A stretch of DNA of 64,000 nt, taken from positions 1,178,001 through 1,242,000 of the forward strand of contig NZ_CP159834.1 in the NCBI RefSeq assembly GCF_047730165.1, given 5' to 3'. Numbering within the stretch: position 1 is the stretch's first letter; every line of letters begins with the position of its first letter. Under the pieces are notes generated by a model that was not told where the DNA came from, ran no database searches, and saw only the letters and a list, made by a program, of their open reading frames with translations. This DNA is from Patiriisocius sp047730165. Its GTDB lineage: Bacteria; Bacteroidota; Bacteroidia; Flavobacteriales; Flavobacteriaceae. This document shows positions 25,892-34,832 of this stretch, piece after piece. The position numbers and the translations under genes are program-made.

Positions 25892-26770
25892 TCAGTTGCG
25901 TTTGTCTTCACCCCAAAGTAATTTTTCGCGAAGGGTCTTGATAAAACTTTCATCGGTAAGTTGGACGAGTTTTATAGTAAACGGAGCTTTTTTAATACGG
26001 AGTATCGTGTCTATTTGTAGGGTGATAATTCGAGAATCTAAAGAAACCAAAAACTCATCTTCCCTTCCAGATACAGAAAGCGTGATCTTACAGTCATCTG
26101 GTAAAACTAATGGGCGAGCACTTAAATTATGTGGCGCAATAGGTGTCAAGACAATGTTACTTGTTGAGGGGTCTATCACTGGCCCTCCGCAGCTTAAAGA
26201 GTAACCGGTAGATCCAGTAGGGGTGGCAACGATTAGGCCGTCAGAAAAATAGGTAGTCAGATATTTTCCATTCACCTGCGTATCTACTTTAATCATACTG
26301 GTAGTGTTCTTTCTATTTACAGCCACCTCATTAAGCGCAAAATTAAGCTTTGTAATATTTTCTTGAGACGGTGTCGTTTCTATGCTGAGTAAGCTCCGTT
26401 CAGAAATAGAATAATCACCATCAATTATTCTTGCAATACTTTTTGAAATGTGCTCTTTTTGAATTGTAGCTAAGAATCCTAAACGTCCTGTGTTGATTCC
26501 TGCTATGGGGATACCTAAGTCACTAACATAAGTGATGGACTTTAAGATAGTCCCGTCTCCACCTACACTGATGAAAAGGTCGTATGATTTATCTATGGAC
26601 GTAAAAGTGGGTAGATCGCCAAGCGATTTATCCAGTTCTTTTTCGACCAGTTTTTTGTAATTTTCTTCAATAACAAGGATGCTATTTTTTTTCTGAAATG
26701 CCTTAATAATGGTCAGCACATGTGCCCCACTGTTTTTATGGTAAAACTGACCGTATATCGCTACTTTCAT
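25892..26770 (-). CDS. nadK: NAD kinase
   Basis: A 292-residue cytoplasmic enzyme that phosphorylates NAD to NADP. The GGDGT motif with its catalytic Asp is at about residue 72 (FISVGGDGTILKS), and NTGRLGFLA, the NExx-like segment FALNEVAVNRK and the glycine-rich GSTGYSLSCGGPVIDP all fit. Length is normal. It is 3 bases downstream of the CBS-domain gene and probably co-transcribed with it. Confidence 0.97.
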   Translation of the reverse strand: MKVAIYGQFYHKNSGAHVLTIIKAFQKKNSILVIEENYKKLVEKELDKSLGDLPTFTSIDKSYDLFISVGGDGTILKSITYVSDLGIPIAGINTGRLGFLATIQKEHISKSIARIIDGDYSISERSLLSIETTPSQENITKLNFALNEVAVNRKNTTSMIKVDTQVNGKYLTTYFSDGLIVATPTGSTGYSLSCGGPVIDPSTSNIVLTPIAPHNLSARPLVLPDDCKITLSVSGREDEFLVSLDSRIITLQIDTILRIKKAPFTIKLVQLTDESFIKTLREKLLWGEDKRN

Positions 26771-26773
26771 CGC

Positions 26774-27430
26774 TTAGATGTTAAGATATCTATCTAGATA
26801 GTTAGATCGTTCTTTTAGATTTTCGAGTAATAAATCTTCGTCGTGGCTTGAGATAATAGTGTAATCGTATCTTCTAAAAGCCTGCACAATCTCATTCATT
26901 CCTTGATGTCCTATTTTAATAGTCGCCTGCATATTATCGCTATCTAGGTGCGATATAAAAACACCTAAAATTTTTGCGTCGTTAGATTCTACAATCTGGC
27001 ATATTTCACTAAAAGAATAATCGCGTACCCCTTTTTCAACCACAATGATTCCGCCGGCTTCATTTAAAAACGGAGTGTTATTGAAAATCCCGATGATATC
27101 ACTTAATTCATAATACCCTTGATAGTTATTTTTCTGGTCGAGGACAGGCATCACATTTGTATTATTCTGTCCAAACGCCTCTAGAATATCTAACCAGTTT
27201 GTGTCAAGTCTTACAAAAAACGGTTCTATAGCATACAAGTAGTCTTCAATTTTTTTATCTGATTCAAAGCAGTGCACATCTGTGTTACTTATGCAGCCTT
27301 CAAAAACACCATCTTTGGTAATAGGAAAGTGAGTATATGTGAGCTGATTAAAAGCAGACTGCAGTTCTTTAACACTTTTTTCTGAAGCGAAAGGGAGAAC
27401 ATCGTTTAATATGTAGGGATGTGTGTTCAC
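26774..27430 (-). CDS. CBS-domain protein upstream of nadK
   Basis: A 218-residue protein with two CBS-like segments near the N-terminus (about 10-130; for example THFPITKDGVFEGCISNTDV and NVMPVLDQKNNYQGYYELSDII) and an ACT-like C-terminal half (GVFISHLDSDNMQATIKIG). CBS pairs bind adenosine nucleotides. Sitting 3 bases before nadK it could sense the adenylate or NAD state, but this is inference. The start is GTG (27430), as no ATG is available. It is divergent from pdxJ with about 80 bases between. Confidence 0.8.
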   Translation of the reverse strand: MNTHPYILNDVLPFASEKSVKELQSAFNQLTYTHFPITKDGVFEGCISNTDVHCFESDKKIEDYLYAIEPFFVRLDTNWLDILEAFGQNNTNVMPVLDQKNNYQGYYELSDIIGIFNNTPFLNEAGGIIVVEKGVRDYSFSEICQIVESNDAKILGVFISHLDSDNMQATIKIGHQGMNEIVQAFRRYDYTIISSHDEDLLLENLKERSNYLDRYLNI

Positions 27431-27485
27431 AAATTATTTTTATGCAAAATACTTAAATAAAGCCTATAGCCGAAAACAAGCTTTG

Positions 27486-27493
27486 TATTTTTG
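27486..27493 (+). promoter_or_regulatory. -7 box TATTTTTG for pdxJ
   Basis: A perfect TAnnTTTG box 19 bases before the pdxJ ATG at 27513. No -33 TTG at the expected place. The box supports the short pdxJ start and excludes the longer open frame from 27423. Confidence 0.5.
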
Positions 27494-27512
27494 TAGATTA
27501 ATTAATAAAGAT

Positions 27513-28226
27513 ATGACAAAGTTAAGTGTAAATATCAACAAACTTGCCACACTTCGTAATGCTCGCGGCGGAAATGTGCCAGATTTGCTTAAAGCGGCTA
27601 GCGATATTGAATCGTTTGGGGCGCAAGGAATCACGATTCACCCAAGACCCGACGAAAGACATATTAGGTATCAAGACGCGAGAGACTTAAAGAATATAGT
27701 CAAAACAGAATATAATATTGAAGGCAATCCAATAAAGTCATTTATGGATTTGGTGCTTTCTATTAAGCCTACACAAGTGACATTAGTGCCAGATAGTTTC
27801 GCTGTGCTCACTTCTAATGCTGGTTGGGACACCATCAAGAACAGGGCTTTCTTAACCGAAATTATCACAGAGTTTAAAAGAAATGGGATACGAACTTCCA
27901 TTTTTGTAGATCCTGTTATATCTATAATTGAGGGAGCAGCTGCAGTAGGAACGGATAGAGTAGAACTTTATACAGAAGATTTTGCTGTAGGATATGCTAA
28001 AGGGGATACTGCGTCTATACAGCCATACGTAGATTGTGCAGCAAAAGCAAGTGAGTTGGGTTTAGGAGTTAATGCTGGTCACGATTTATCTTTAGACAAT
28101 ATTGCTTTTTTTAAAAATAACGTGCCTCATCTTGCTGAGGTGAGTATTGGTCACGCTTTAATTAGTGAGGCTCTCTATCAAGGACTAGCCCCGGTGATTA
28201 AGCAATATTTACAAAAACTACAGTAG
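27513..28226 (+). CDS. pdxJ: Pyridoxine 5'-phosphate synthase
   Basis: A 237-residue TIM-barrel enzyme that joins 1-deoxy-xylulose 5-phosphate and 3-amino-2-oxopropyl phosphate into pyridoxine phosphate in the DXP-dependent B6 route. Family signatures are VNINKLATLRNARGG at the N-terminus, ITIHPRPDERHI, the catalytic glutamate region (NIEGNP) and NAGHDLSLDN near the end. The start is set at the ATG that gives the normal N-terminus. The next gene begins at the base after its stop, so the two are co-transcribed. Confidence 0.96.
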   Translation: MTKLSVNINKLATLRNARGGNVPDLLKAASDIESFGAQGITIHPRPDERHIRYQDARDLKNIVKTEYNIEGNPIKSFMDLVLSIKPTQVTLVPDSFAVLTSNAGWDTIKNRAFLTEIITEFKRNGIRTSIFVDPVISIIEGAAAVGTDRVELYTEDFAVGYAKGDTASIQPYVDCAAKASELGLGVNAGHDLSLDNIAFFKNNVPHLAEVSIGHALISEALYQGLAPVIKQYLQKLQ

Positions 28227-28988
28227 ATGTTATTGCATTCAAAAATAATAGGAACGGGCAAGCCTCTTGTCATATTGCACGGCTTTTTGGGTTCAGGTGA
28301 TAATTGGAAAACACTGGGAAATAAGTTTGCAGAAGATGGTTTTCAAGTACATCTCGTAGACCAACGTAACCACGGAAAGAGTTTTCATAGTGACGATTGG
28401 AGTTATGAAATAATGGTGGCTGACTTAAAAGCGTACTGTGATCATTTTAAATTAGAATCTATTGACCTATTAGGTCATTCTATGGGTGGAAAAACCGCCA
28501 TGGCTTTTGCGGTTGCGTTTCCAGAGATGCTTCATAAATTAGTCATCGCAGACATAGGCCCAAAAGCATATCCATCACACCATCAAGATATCTTAAAAGC
28601 CCTAGGTTCACTAGACTTTAACGTTCTGAAAACCCGTGGGGAAGCAGATGCTATTTTAGGTGGCTATATTAAGGACATTGGAACGCGACAGTTTTTACTG
28701 AAAAACCTCTATTGGGAAACTAAAGGAAGGCTGGGTTTAAGAATAAATTTTGGTGTCTTGACGGAGAAAATTTCGGAAGTGGGGAAAGCATTAGTAAAAG
28801 ATGCTGTGTTTAAAGGAGAAAGTCTGTTTGTGCGAGGAGAACTATCGGGTTATATCGAACCTCTAGACGAAATGGGAATACAAAGACAATTCCCGAAGGC
28901 AAAAATAGCGACTGTTAAGAATGCCGGCCATTGGCTACACGCTGAGAATCCTATAATTTTTTATGATATTGTGATTAATTTTTTATAA
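28227..28988 (+). CDS. Alpha/beta-fold hydrolase (YbfF-like esterase)
   Basis: A 253-residue hydrolase. The oxyanion-hole HGFLGSGDNW lies near residue 20, DQRNHGKS follows, the nucleophile elbow is GHSMGG (Ser about 92), and the catalytic His is in NAGHWLHAENP near the C-terminus. The pattern fits the YbfF/abhydrolase group acting on acyl-CoA or small esters. It starts directly after pdxJ, but no link to vitamin B6 is known; the pairing may only be operon economy. Confidence 0.88.
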   Translation: MLLHSKIIGTGKPLVILHGFLGSGDNWKTLGNKFAEDGFQVHLVDQRNHGKSFHSDDWSYEIMVADLKAYCDHFKLESIDLLGHSMGGKTAMAFAVAFPEMLHKLVIADIGPKAYPSHHQDILKALGSLDFNVLKTRGEADAILGGYIKDIGTRQFLLKNLYWETKGRLGLRINFGVLTEKISEVGKALVKDAVFKGESLFVRGELSGYIEPLDEMGIQRQFPKAKIATVKNAGHWLHAENPIIFYDIVINFL

Positions 28989-29068
28989 TATTGCTAGGTT
29001 CATTTTATTGTATACTTAAATACTATGAAAATTATTAATAACAAATTTTTTAATCAAACTATTTTATT

Positions 29069-30319
29069 ATGAAGAAATTATTATTTCTTGCCGTATTTGC
29101 ACTTGCCTCTGCAGTGATGTATGCCGGTGGATATAGAGTAAGTCTACAAGGGAACAAGTCGCTTGCCATGGGACATACAGGTGTTGCTGTTGTAAACAGT
29201 GCAGAACTTATGTTTCACAACCCAGCTGGATTAGTGTATCTTGAGAATAAACTAAATATCTCTGTTGGAGGTTTTGGTGTACTTTCTAATATTGCGTTTC
29301 AAAATGAAATGACTGGAGCCACTGAGAGAACAGATAGTGGTGTTGGTACCCCATTTTATGCATATGTTTCTTACCAGGCTACGGATTGGCTATCACTAGG
29401 ATTAGGGGTTTACACTCCATACGGTAGTGGGGTAACTTATGAAGATGACTGGGCTGGTTCGCACTTGATAAATAATATTGATCTTGCTGCGATTTACGTA
29501 CAAGGTTCTGCTGCTTTTAAAATCAATGAATTTCTTAGTGTAAGTGGTGGTTTTATCTATGTAACGGGTAGCGTTAACTTTAATAGAAATCTTTCACGTT
29601 CTTTAGCAGATCTTGAAGGAAACCGTTCTGAGGTTACTATCGATGCTTCTGGCGTTTCTAATACAGGATGGACTGTTAGTGCTATGTTTAATGTTTCTGA
29701 GAAATTTAGATTAGGTGCAACGTACCGTTCACTAATTCGCCTTGAAGCTGATGAAGCTACAGCGACGTTTGATAATATTCCTAATTCACCAGGGACTCCT
29801 TTTGCAGATACAAATGCATCTGCAGAATTACCATTACCAGCAGAGATGACGGTAGGACTTTCTTATGAGTTTTGTGACAAATGGTTATTTGCTTTTGATT
29901 TAAACACAACATTCTGGGGAGTATATGAGTCTTTAGATATTGATTTTGAAAATCCTGCGATTCCAGATTCTTTTAATGCTCGTAACTACAAGAATTCAAT
30001 AAACGCGCGTTTTGGTTTACAATACGAAGCATCAGATAAGTTTACCTTAAGAGGTGGATATTATTATGATCAGTCTCCGGTGCAGGCTGGATACTTTGCA
30101 CCAGAAACACCACGTAATGATTCTAACAACTATACGGCAGGACTCTCTTTTAAAGTGAACGAACGCTTAGATATTGATGCTTCTTTTTTATATGTTCATT
30201 CTATAGAGGTTGATGCCTCTTATGATTACTATTTTGAGAGTGGCGTTGCTGCTCCTTTTGCAGGAACATATAAAACAAATGCATTCGTACCAGGATTAGG
30301 TGTGACTTACAAACTTTAA
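29069..30319 (+). CDS. OmpP1/FadL/TodX family outer-membrane transport protein
   Basis: A 416-residue protein with a signal peptide (MKKLLFLAVFALASAVMYAGG). The mature start has the FadL-type plug motif (YRVSLQGNKSLAMGHTGVA ... MFHNPAGL), followed by 14 or so barrel strands. FadL channels carry long-chain fatty acids or other hydrophobic compounds across the outer membrane by a side opening. The next gene, 20 bases later, is a secreted SGNH-hydrolase lipoprotein, which suggests joint use: cleave an acyl ester outside, take up the product. Confidence 0.9.
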   Translation: MKKLLFLAVFALASAVMYAGGYRVSLQGNKSLAMGHTGVAVVNSAELMFHNPAGLVYLENKLNISVGGFGVLSNIAFQNEMTGATERTDSGVGTPFYAYVSYQATDWLSLGLGVYTPYGSGVTYEDDWAGSHLINNIDLAAIYVQGSAAFKINEFLSVSGGFIYVTGSVNFNRNLSRSLADLEGNRSEVTIDASGVSNTGWTVSAMFNVSEKFRLGATYRSLIRLEADEATATFDNIPNSPGTPFADTNASAELPLPAEMTVGLSYEFCDKWLFAFDLNTTFWGVYESLDIDFENPAIPDSFNARNYKNSINARFGLQYEASDKFTLRGGYYYDQSPVQAGYFAPETPRNDSNNYTAGLSFKVNERLDIDASFLYVHSIEVDASYDYYFESGVAAPFAGTYKTNAFVPGLGVTYKL

Positions 30320-30339
30320 TTTAAAACACTATTTTCAAG

Positions 30340-31917
30340 ATGAAAAATTATATAAAAATAACAGCAGCAGTAGTAGCCTTAGGGTTTATTAGCTGTGACC
30401 CAGAATTTGAAAGTTCTGTGGAAGATGCTGGATTCTATGAGTCTGGAACTGCAGATTTTAGCAACTATGTAGCAGTTGGAAATTCTCTAACGGCTGGATA
30501 TGCAGATGGAGCTTTATATATCACAGGACAAGAAAATTCTTATCCTAATATTATGGCTAGCCAATTTGCATTTGTTGAAGGTGGTGAATTTACACAACCT
30601 TTAGTTGATGATAATCTTGGTGGTTTATTGTTAGGTGGAACCCAAATTGCACAAAACAGATTTGTATTATCTTTTGATGCAGAAGGAAATCCTGGACCTG
30701 TGCGATTAGAAGGAACACCTACTACAGATGTTGCTACAAGCGCAACGGGACCTTTTAATAACATGGGAGTTCCTGGAGCAAAAAGTTTTCATTTAGTAGC
30801 ACCTGGATATGGTAATGCCGCTGGTGTACCTTCTGGTGCAGCTAACCCATACTTTGCACGTTTTGCAACGTCTCCAACGACTACAGTGTTAGCAGATGCG
30901 GTATCTTTAAGTCCTACCTTCTTTTCTTTATGGATAGGGAATAACGATATTTTATCTTTTGCAACTTCTGGAGGTTCTGGAGTAGATCAACTAGGTAACT
31001 TAGATCCTTCTACGTATGGACCTAATGATATTACAGACCCAAATGTATTTGCTTCTGTATATAGCGCACAAGTTGCTGCTTTAACTAGTGGTGGTGCTAA
31101 AGGGGTTTTAATTAACATCGCAGATGTTACATCTATTCCTTACTTTACTACAGTGCCATTTGCACCATTGAGCCCATTAGACCCTAACTTTGGACCACAA
31201 ATACCAGCACTAAATCAAACTTTTGGTTTGTTAAACCAAGCTTTTGGAGTGTTAGGTGTTCCAGAACGTGCTATCGTATTTTCTGAAACAGCTGCAAGTC
31301 CAGTGGTTATTTTTGATGAAGACTTAGCAAATATCTCTGAAAACCTTACCGCTGTTTTAATTGGTGGTGGTTTAGACGCAGCAACGGCGACTATATATGG
31401 TTTGCAATACGGACAAGCTAGACAAGCTACAGCGGCAGATTTATTAGTATTAACTAGTAGTGGTGTAATTGGTCAAGTTAACACAGACAGATTTGCTACT
31501 TTAGTTGGTCTTGGTTTACCAGAATCGGCAGCCGGACAGCTTTCTGTAAACGGTGTTACATACCCTATGGAAGACCAATTTGTATTAACAGACTCAGAAC
31601 AACTATTAGTTGCTAATGCTGCTGCAGCATACAATACTGTTATTGAAGGTTTAGCCGCGGCTAATGACCTTGCTTTTGCAGATGTAAAAGCTTCTTTAGC
31701 AGAAGTTGCTGCGACAGGAGTTGCATTTAACGGTGGTGTTTTAACGTCGCAGTTTGTAACGGGTGGTTCATTCTCTCTTGATGGTGTTCATCCATCGCCT
31801 AGAGGATATGCATATACAGCAAACGTAATTATTGCAGCAATTAATGCGCAATATGGTGCTACGATACCTACAGTAGATGTAGGAAATTATGCAACAGTGA
31901 CGCTAGCAAATAACTAG
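30340..31917 (+). CDS. SGNH/GDSL-hydrolase-like lipoprotein
   Basis: A 525-residue lipoprotein: lipobox GFISC at about residues 15-19 with Asp at +2. Block I is degenerate, GNSLTAGYADG instead of GDSLTxG, but the serine is kept. Block III is GNNDIL, and block V has DGVHPSPRGY with the catalytic Asp and His. The fold is therefore likely an active esterase/lipase of the GDSL family. The C-terminal half is long, Ala-rich and helical. It is paired with the FadL-type channel and followed by a strong terminator. Confidence 0.85.
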   Translation: MKNYIKITAAVVALGFISCDPEFESSVEDAGFYESGTADFSNYVAVGNSLTAGYADGALYITGQENSYPNIMASQFAFVEGGEFTQPLVDDNLGGLLLGGTQIAQNRFVLSFDAEGNPGPVRLEGTPTTDVATSATGPFNNMGVPGAKSFHLVAPGYGNAAGVPSGAANPYFARFATSPTTTVLADAVSLSPTFFSLWIGNNDILSFATSGGSGVDQLGNLDPSTYGPNDITDPNVFASVYSAQVAALTSGGAKGVLINIADVTSIPYFTTVPFAPLSPLDPNFGPQIPALNQTFGLLNQAFGVLGVPERAIVFSETAASPVVIFDEDLANISENLTAVLIGGGLDAATATIYGLQYGQARQATAADLLVLTSSGVIGQVNTDRFATLVGLGLPESAAGQLSVNGVTYPMEDQFVLTDSEQLLVANAAAAYNTVIEGLAAANDLAFADVKASLAEVAATGVAFNGGVLTSQFVTGGSFSLDGVHPSPRGYAYTANVIIAAINAQYGATIPTVDVGNYATVTLANN

Positions 31918-31939
31918 TAAAAAAGTTTAATAATTTATT

Positions 31940-31976
31940 AAGAGCCGTTTTCTGCAAAGAGAACGGCTCTTTTTTT
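31940..31976 (+). terminator. Terminator after the SGNH lipoprotein gene
   Basis: Stem AGAGCCGTT (31941-31949) / AACGGCTCT (31962-31970), perfect over 9 bp, followed by seven T. Confidence 0.93.
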
Positions 31977-32004
31977 ATCTTTATACTTCTGAAATATTAA
32001 AAGT

Positions 32005-32349
32005 ATGAAAACTATCATTAGAGTATTGTTAACTGCTCTTGCTGTAGTGCTGTTAGCAAAACTACTTCCGGGAGTAGCTGTAGATGGCTATGTTTCAGCT
32101 ATTGTCGTAGCTGTGGTCCTTGCGTTACTTTGTTTTATCGTAAAGCCTGTTTTAGTGATTCTAACCATCCCAATTACTATTCTTACACTTGGGTTATTTC
32201 TACTAGTGATCAATGCAGTTATTATCTTACTAGCAGACTATTTAATAGGAGATTTTGCAGTAGATGGATTCTGGTGGGCACTTATATTTAGTTTGCTCCT
32301 TTCGTTTGTGCAGTCTATTCTCTTTTCAATATTTGATAAGGAGAAGTAA
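32005..32349 (+). CDS. Phage holin family IV-type small membrane protein
   Basis: A 114-residue protein with four TM helices that fill nearly the whole length (VLLTALAVVLLAKLLPGVAV, VSAIVVAVVLALLCFIV, IPITILTLGLFLLVINAVIILLADYLI, FWWALIFSLLLSFVQSILFSIF). The pattern KPVLVILTIPITILTLGLF is the mark of the YvlD/phage holin IV family found in many non-phage genomes. No phage genes are near, so it is likely a housekeeping envelope protein with an unknown role. The 297 bases after it hold only the tig promoter. Confidence 0.85.
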   Translation: MKTIIRVLLTALAVVLLAKLLPGVAVDGYVSAIVVAVVLALLCFIVKPVLVILTIPITILTLGLFLLVINAVIILLADYLIGDFAVDGFWWALIFSLLLSFVQSILFSIFDKEK

Positions 32350-32601
32350 TCAAAAAGTTCAGAAACTTAGCGTATCCAAAGAAAGCTGTTTGGGTTTTTA
32401 ACGCTTAACACTGGCCTTGGTTTTTGATATATGGTGCTATTTAATAGATTGTTATCCTCTTTATAGAATCAAAACTATTGCGATTAGGTGTTATGTTATC
32501 TTAGTTCTTCTTTAGAACACGCGTGGCAATCTATGGGGCAGATTTACAATTATTTTATTTTTGAATTAAATTAACAGCTTAAATTACAGTGGCTAAACGT
32601 A

Positions 32602-32631
32602 TTGTACGTGCGATAAAAATCGCTATTTTTG
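32602..32631 (+). promoter_or_regulatory. Promoter of tig: TTG - 19 nt - TATTTTTG
   Basis: TTG at 32602-32604 and TATTTTTG at 32624-32631 are 19 bases apart, a full match to the Bacteroidota -33/-7 pattern. Its spacer holds a small palindrome GCGAT-AAAA-ATCGC (32610-32623) that could be an operator. The ATG of tig is 16 bases after the box. The rest of 32350-32601 has no visible feature. Confidence 0.65.
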
Positions 32632-32646
32632 CAGTCCGAAATTTAG

Positions 32647-33975
32647 ATGAAAAAAATGAATATTACTAAGAAAGAAATAGACAGTCTAAACGCTGTATTA
32701 ACAGTTGAGGTAAAGAAAGAAGACTATACTGATAAAGTGCAGGGCATCTTAAATAACTACCGTAAAACAGCTTCGATTCCTGGTTTTAGAAAAGGACATA
32801 TCCCAATGGGAATGGTCAAAAAACAATATGGTAAAGCCGTGTTGCTAGAAGAGGTGAACAAAGTGCTTCAAGAAAATTTACATAAATACCTTGCCGAAGA
32901 AAAACTAAACGTTTTAGGGAATCCACTTCCTAAAAATGATAACGAAATAGACTGGGAAGGTGAAGATTTTACTTTTGAGTTTGACTTAGGGCTATCGCCA
33001 GTATTTAAGATAGATGTTACTAAAAAAGCAGTGACGCAATACAAGGTAGTAGCAGATGCAAAGATGCTAAACAACCAGGTAAAGACGATTCGTAAGCAAT
33101 ACGGAAAATTGACGAATAAGGCCGTCGTTGCCAAGGGTCACGAGATTACTGGAACTTTCAAAAATGAAGAAGCTGGAATCGATAAAAAATCTACAATTGA
33201 AGTAGATGCCTTAAAAGGTAAAACACAAACAAAGGCACTTATTGGTGCTAAAGTGGGTGATATAGTAACACTTAAAACAAAAGGATTATTTGCTGAGGAT
33301 CAGGACAACCAGCGTCATTTAGGTGTTGAGCCAGACGCTGCTAAAGGTCTTAATGTCGAGGTAGTGTTTACTGTAGAAGAAATTAACACGCGCGAGATGG
33401 CAGATTTAAACAAAGAATTGTTTGATAAGCTTTTTGGTGAGGGTGTTGTTACTTCAGAGAAAGAATTGAAGGAGAAAATCAAGCAGGATGCAGAAGGACA
33501 GTTTATGCAGCAGAGCGACCAAAAGTTATTAAACGATGTAGTAGATTCACTTATTGAAAATACAAAGTTTGACCTTCCGGCAGCATTTCTACAGAAATGG
33601 ATTCAAGTTTCTGGAGAGAAAGTAATGACAGAAGAAGAAGCGAAGGCAGAATACGAGCGCAGCGAGAAAGGGCTTCGTTACCAATTGATAGAGGGAAAGC
33701 TTAGGGCAGAGAACAATCTACAAGTCTCTTTTGAAGAACTTAAAGACTATAGCAAAGCGATGATTAAGCAGCAGATGTTGCAGTTTGGACAAAGCGATCC
33801 CGCTGATGAAGAACTTGACAATATTGCTGCAAGAATAATGAGCAATCAAGAAGAAGTGAAGCGCATGAGCGAGCAATTAGGTACAGATAAACTACTTACT
33901 TACTTTAAGGAGAATGCTAAGCTAAAAACAAAAGAGGTTTCTTACGATACATTTATAAAAGAAGCCTACGCATAA
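32647..33975 (+). CDS. tig: Trigger factor
   Basis: A 442-residue ribosome-bound chaperone. The ribosome-binding loop at the N-terminus is GFRKGHIP (about residues 41-48; consensus GFRxGxxP). The middle domain is FKBP-like but short on catalytic aromatic residues, as is common in Bacteroidota. The helical C-terminal domain is complete. It has its own promoter, and clpP and clpX follow, the usual tig-clpP-clpX order. ATG 32656 is an alternative start three codons in. Confidence 0.94.
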   Translation: MKKMNITKKEIDSLNAVLTVEVKKEDYTDKVQGILNNYRKTASIPGFRKGHIPMGMVKKQYGKAVLLEEVNKVLQENLHKYLAEEKLNVLGNPLPKNDNEIDWEGEDFTFEFDLGLSPVFKIDVTKKAVTQYKVVADAKMLNNQVKTIRKQYGKLTNKAVVAKGHEITGTFKNEEAGIDKKSTIEVDALKGKTQTKALIGAKVGDIVTLKTKGLFAEDQDNQRHLGVEPDAAKGLNVEVVFTVEEINTREMADLNKELFDKLFGEGVVTSEKELKEKIKQDAEGQFMQQSDQKLLNDVVDSLIENTKFDLPAAFLQKWIQVSGEKVMTEEEAKAEYERSEKGLRYQLIEGKLRAENNLQVSFEELKDYSKAMIKQQMLQFGQSDPADEELDNIAARIMSNQEEVKRMSEQLGTDKLLTYFKENAKLKTKEVSYDTFIKEAYA

Positions 33976-34028
33976 CCCATTAAAAAATGGGTATCTTTAA
34001 GGCGTTATATGGAAGCATATAACGCCTT
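33975..34028 (+). terminator. Two stem-loops between tig and clpP
   Basis: The first hairpin is ACCCATT-AAAA-AATGGGT (33975-33992). The second is a perfect 13-bp stem, AAGGCGTTATATG / CATATAACGCCTT (33999-34011, 34016-34028), with a 4-base loop and an AT-rich tail without a clean T run. TATCTTTA at 33992-33999, between the two, may be a clpP -7 box. They could be a terminator, attenuator or processing site that sets the level of clpPX relative to tig. Confidence 0.6.
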
Positions 34029-34059
34029 ATTAATTATAAGAGAAAAGGGATAAAATTTT

Positions 34060-34740
34060 ATGGACTACGGAAAAGAATTTAAAAACTTTGCAATTAAGGA
34101 TCAAGGAGTTAGCAGTACTTACTATGATAGTATCTTGACAAGTATGTACCCAGTTGGGCTTACTCCAAACATTATAGAAGAACGCCAGATGAATGCAGTT
34201 TCGATGGATGTGTTCTCTCGATTAATGATGGATCGTATTATATTTTTAGGAACAGGTATCAATGACCAAGTTGCAAATATTGTACAAGCACAGCTCTTGT
34301 TTTTAGCCAGTGTAGATGCTGCTAGAGATATTCAGATTTACATTAATTCTCCAGGAGGAAGTGTATACGCGGGACTTGGTATTTATGATACGATGCAGTT
34401 TATAACACCGGATGTAGCTACGATCTGCACAGGTATGGCGGCCTCTATGGGAGCCGTATTATTATGTGCAGGTGAAAAAGGGAAGCGCTCTGGATTGACT
34501 CACTCACGAGTTATGATTCACCAACCAATGGGAGGCGCTCAAGGGCAAGCGAGTGATATTGAGATTACGGCAAAAGAGATCGTAACACTTAAAAAAGAAT
34601 TGTACGAAATCATTTCAAATCACACTGGTCAAGAATATGACAAGGTATATGAAGACAGTGATCGTGATTACTGGATGAAGGCAGATAAAGCGCTCGAATA
34701 TGGTATGATTGATGAGATATTAGTCAGAGGTAAAAAGTAA
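34060..34740 (+). CDS. clpP: ATP-dependent Clp protease proteolytic subunit
   Basis: A 226-residue serine peptidase that forms the 14-mer core with ClpX. The catalytic Ser is in GMAASMGAVLL, the His in SRVMIHQPMGG and the Asp in EDSDRDYWM. It has a longer N-terminal segment than E. coli ClpP, as usual in this phylum. The stem-loops upstream may separate its expression from tig. The 92-base gap to clpX has no terminator. Confidence 0.97.
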   Translation: MDYGKEFKNFAIKDQGVSSTYYDSILTSMYPVGLTPNIIEERQMNAVSMDVFSRLMMDRIIFLGTGINDQVANIVQAQLLFLASVDAARDIQIYINSPGGSVYAGLGIYDTMQFITPDVATICTGMAASMGAVLLCAGEKGKRSGLTHSRVMIHQPMGGAQGQASDIEITAKEIVTLKKELYEIISNHTGQEYDKVYEDSDRDYWMKADKALEYGMIDEILVRGKK

Positions 34741-34832
34741 TCGTACACAGAGACGTTGTGTTTCTGAGCGGCTTGAATAGTACGAATAAAATAAAGAATT
34801 TCCTATTTTAAGGGAATGACAAAAGAGGGATC

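Noticed and set aside
32005..32349. Holin-like gene as a sign of a prophage
   Set aside because: No other phage genes within the window and the family is common as a chromosomal membrane protein.
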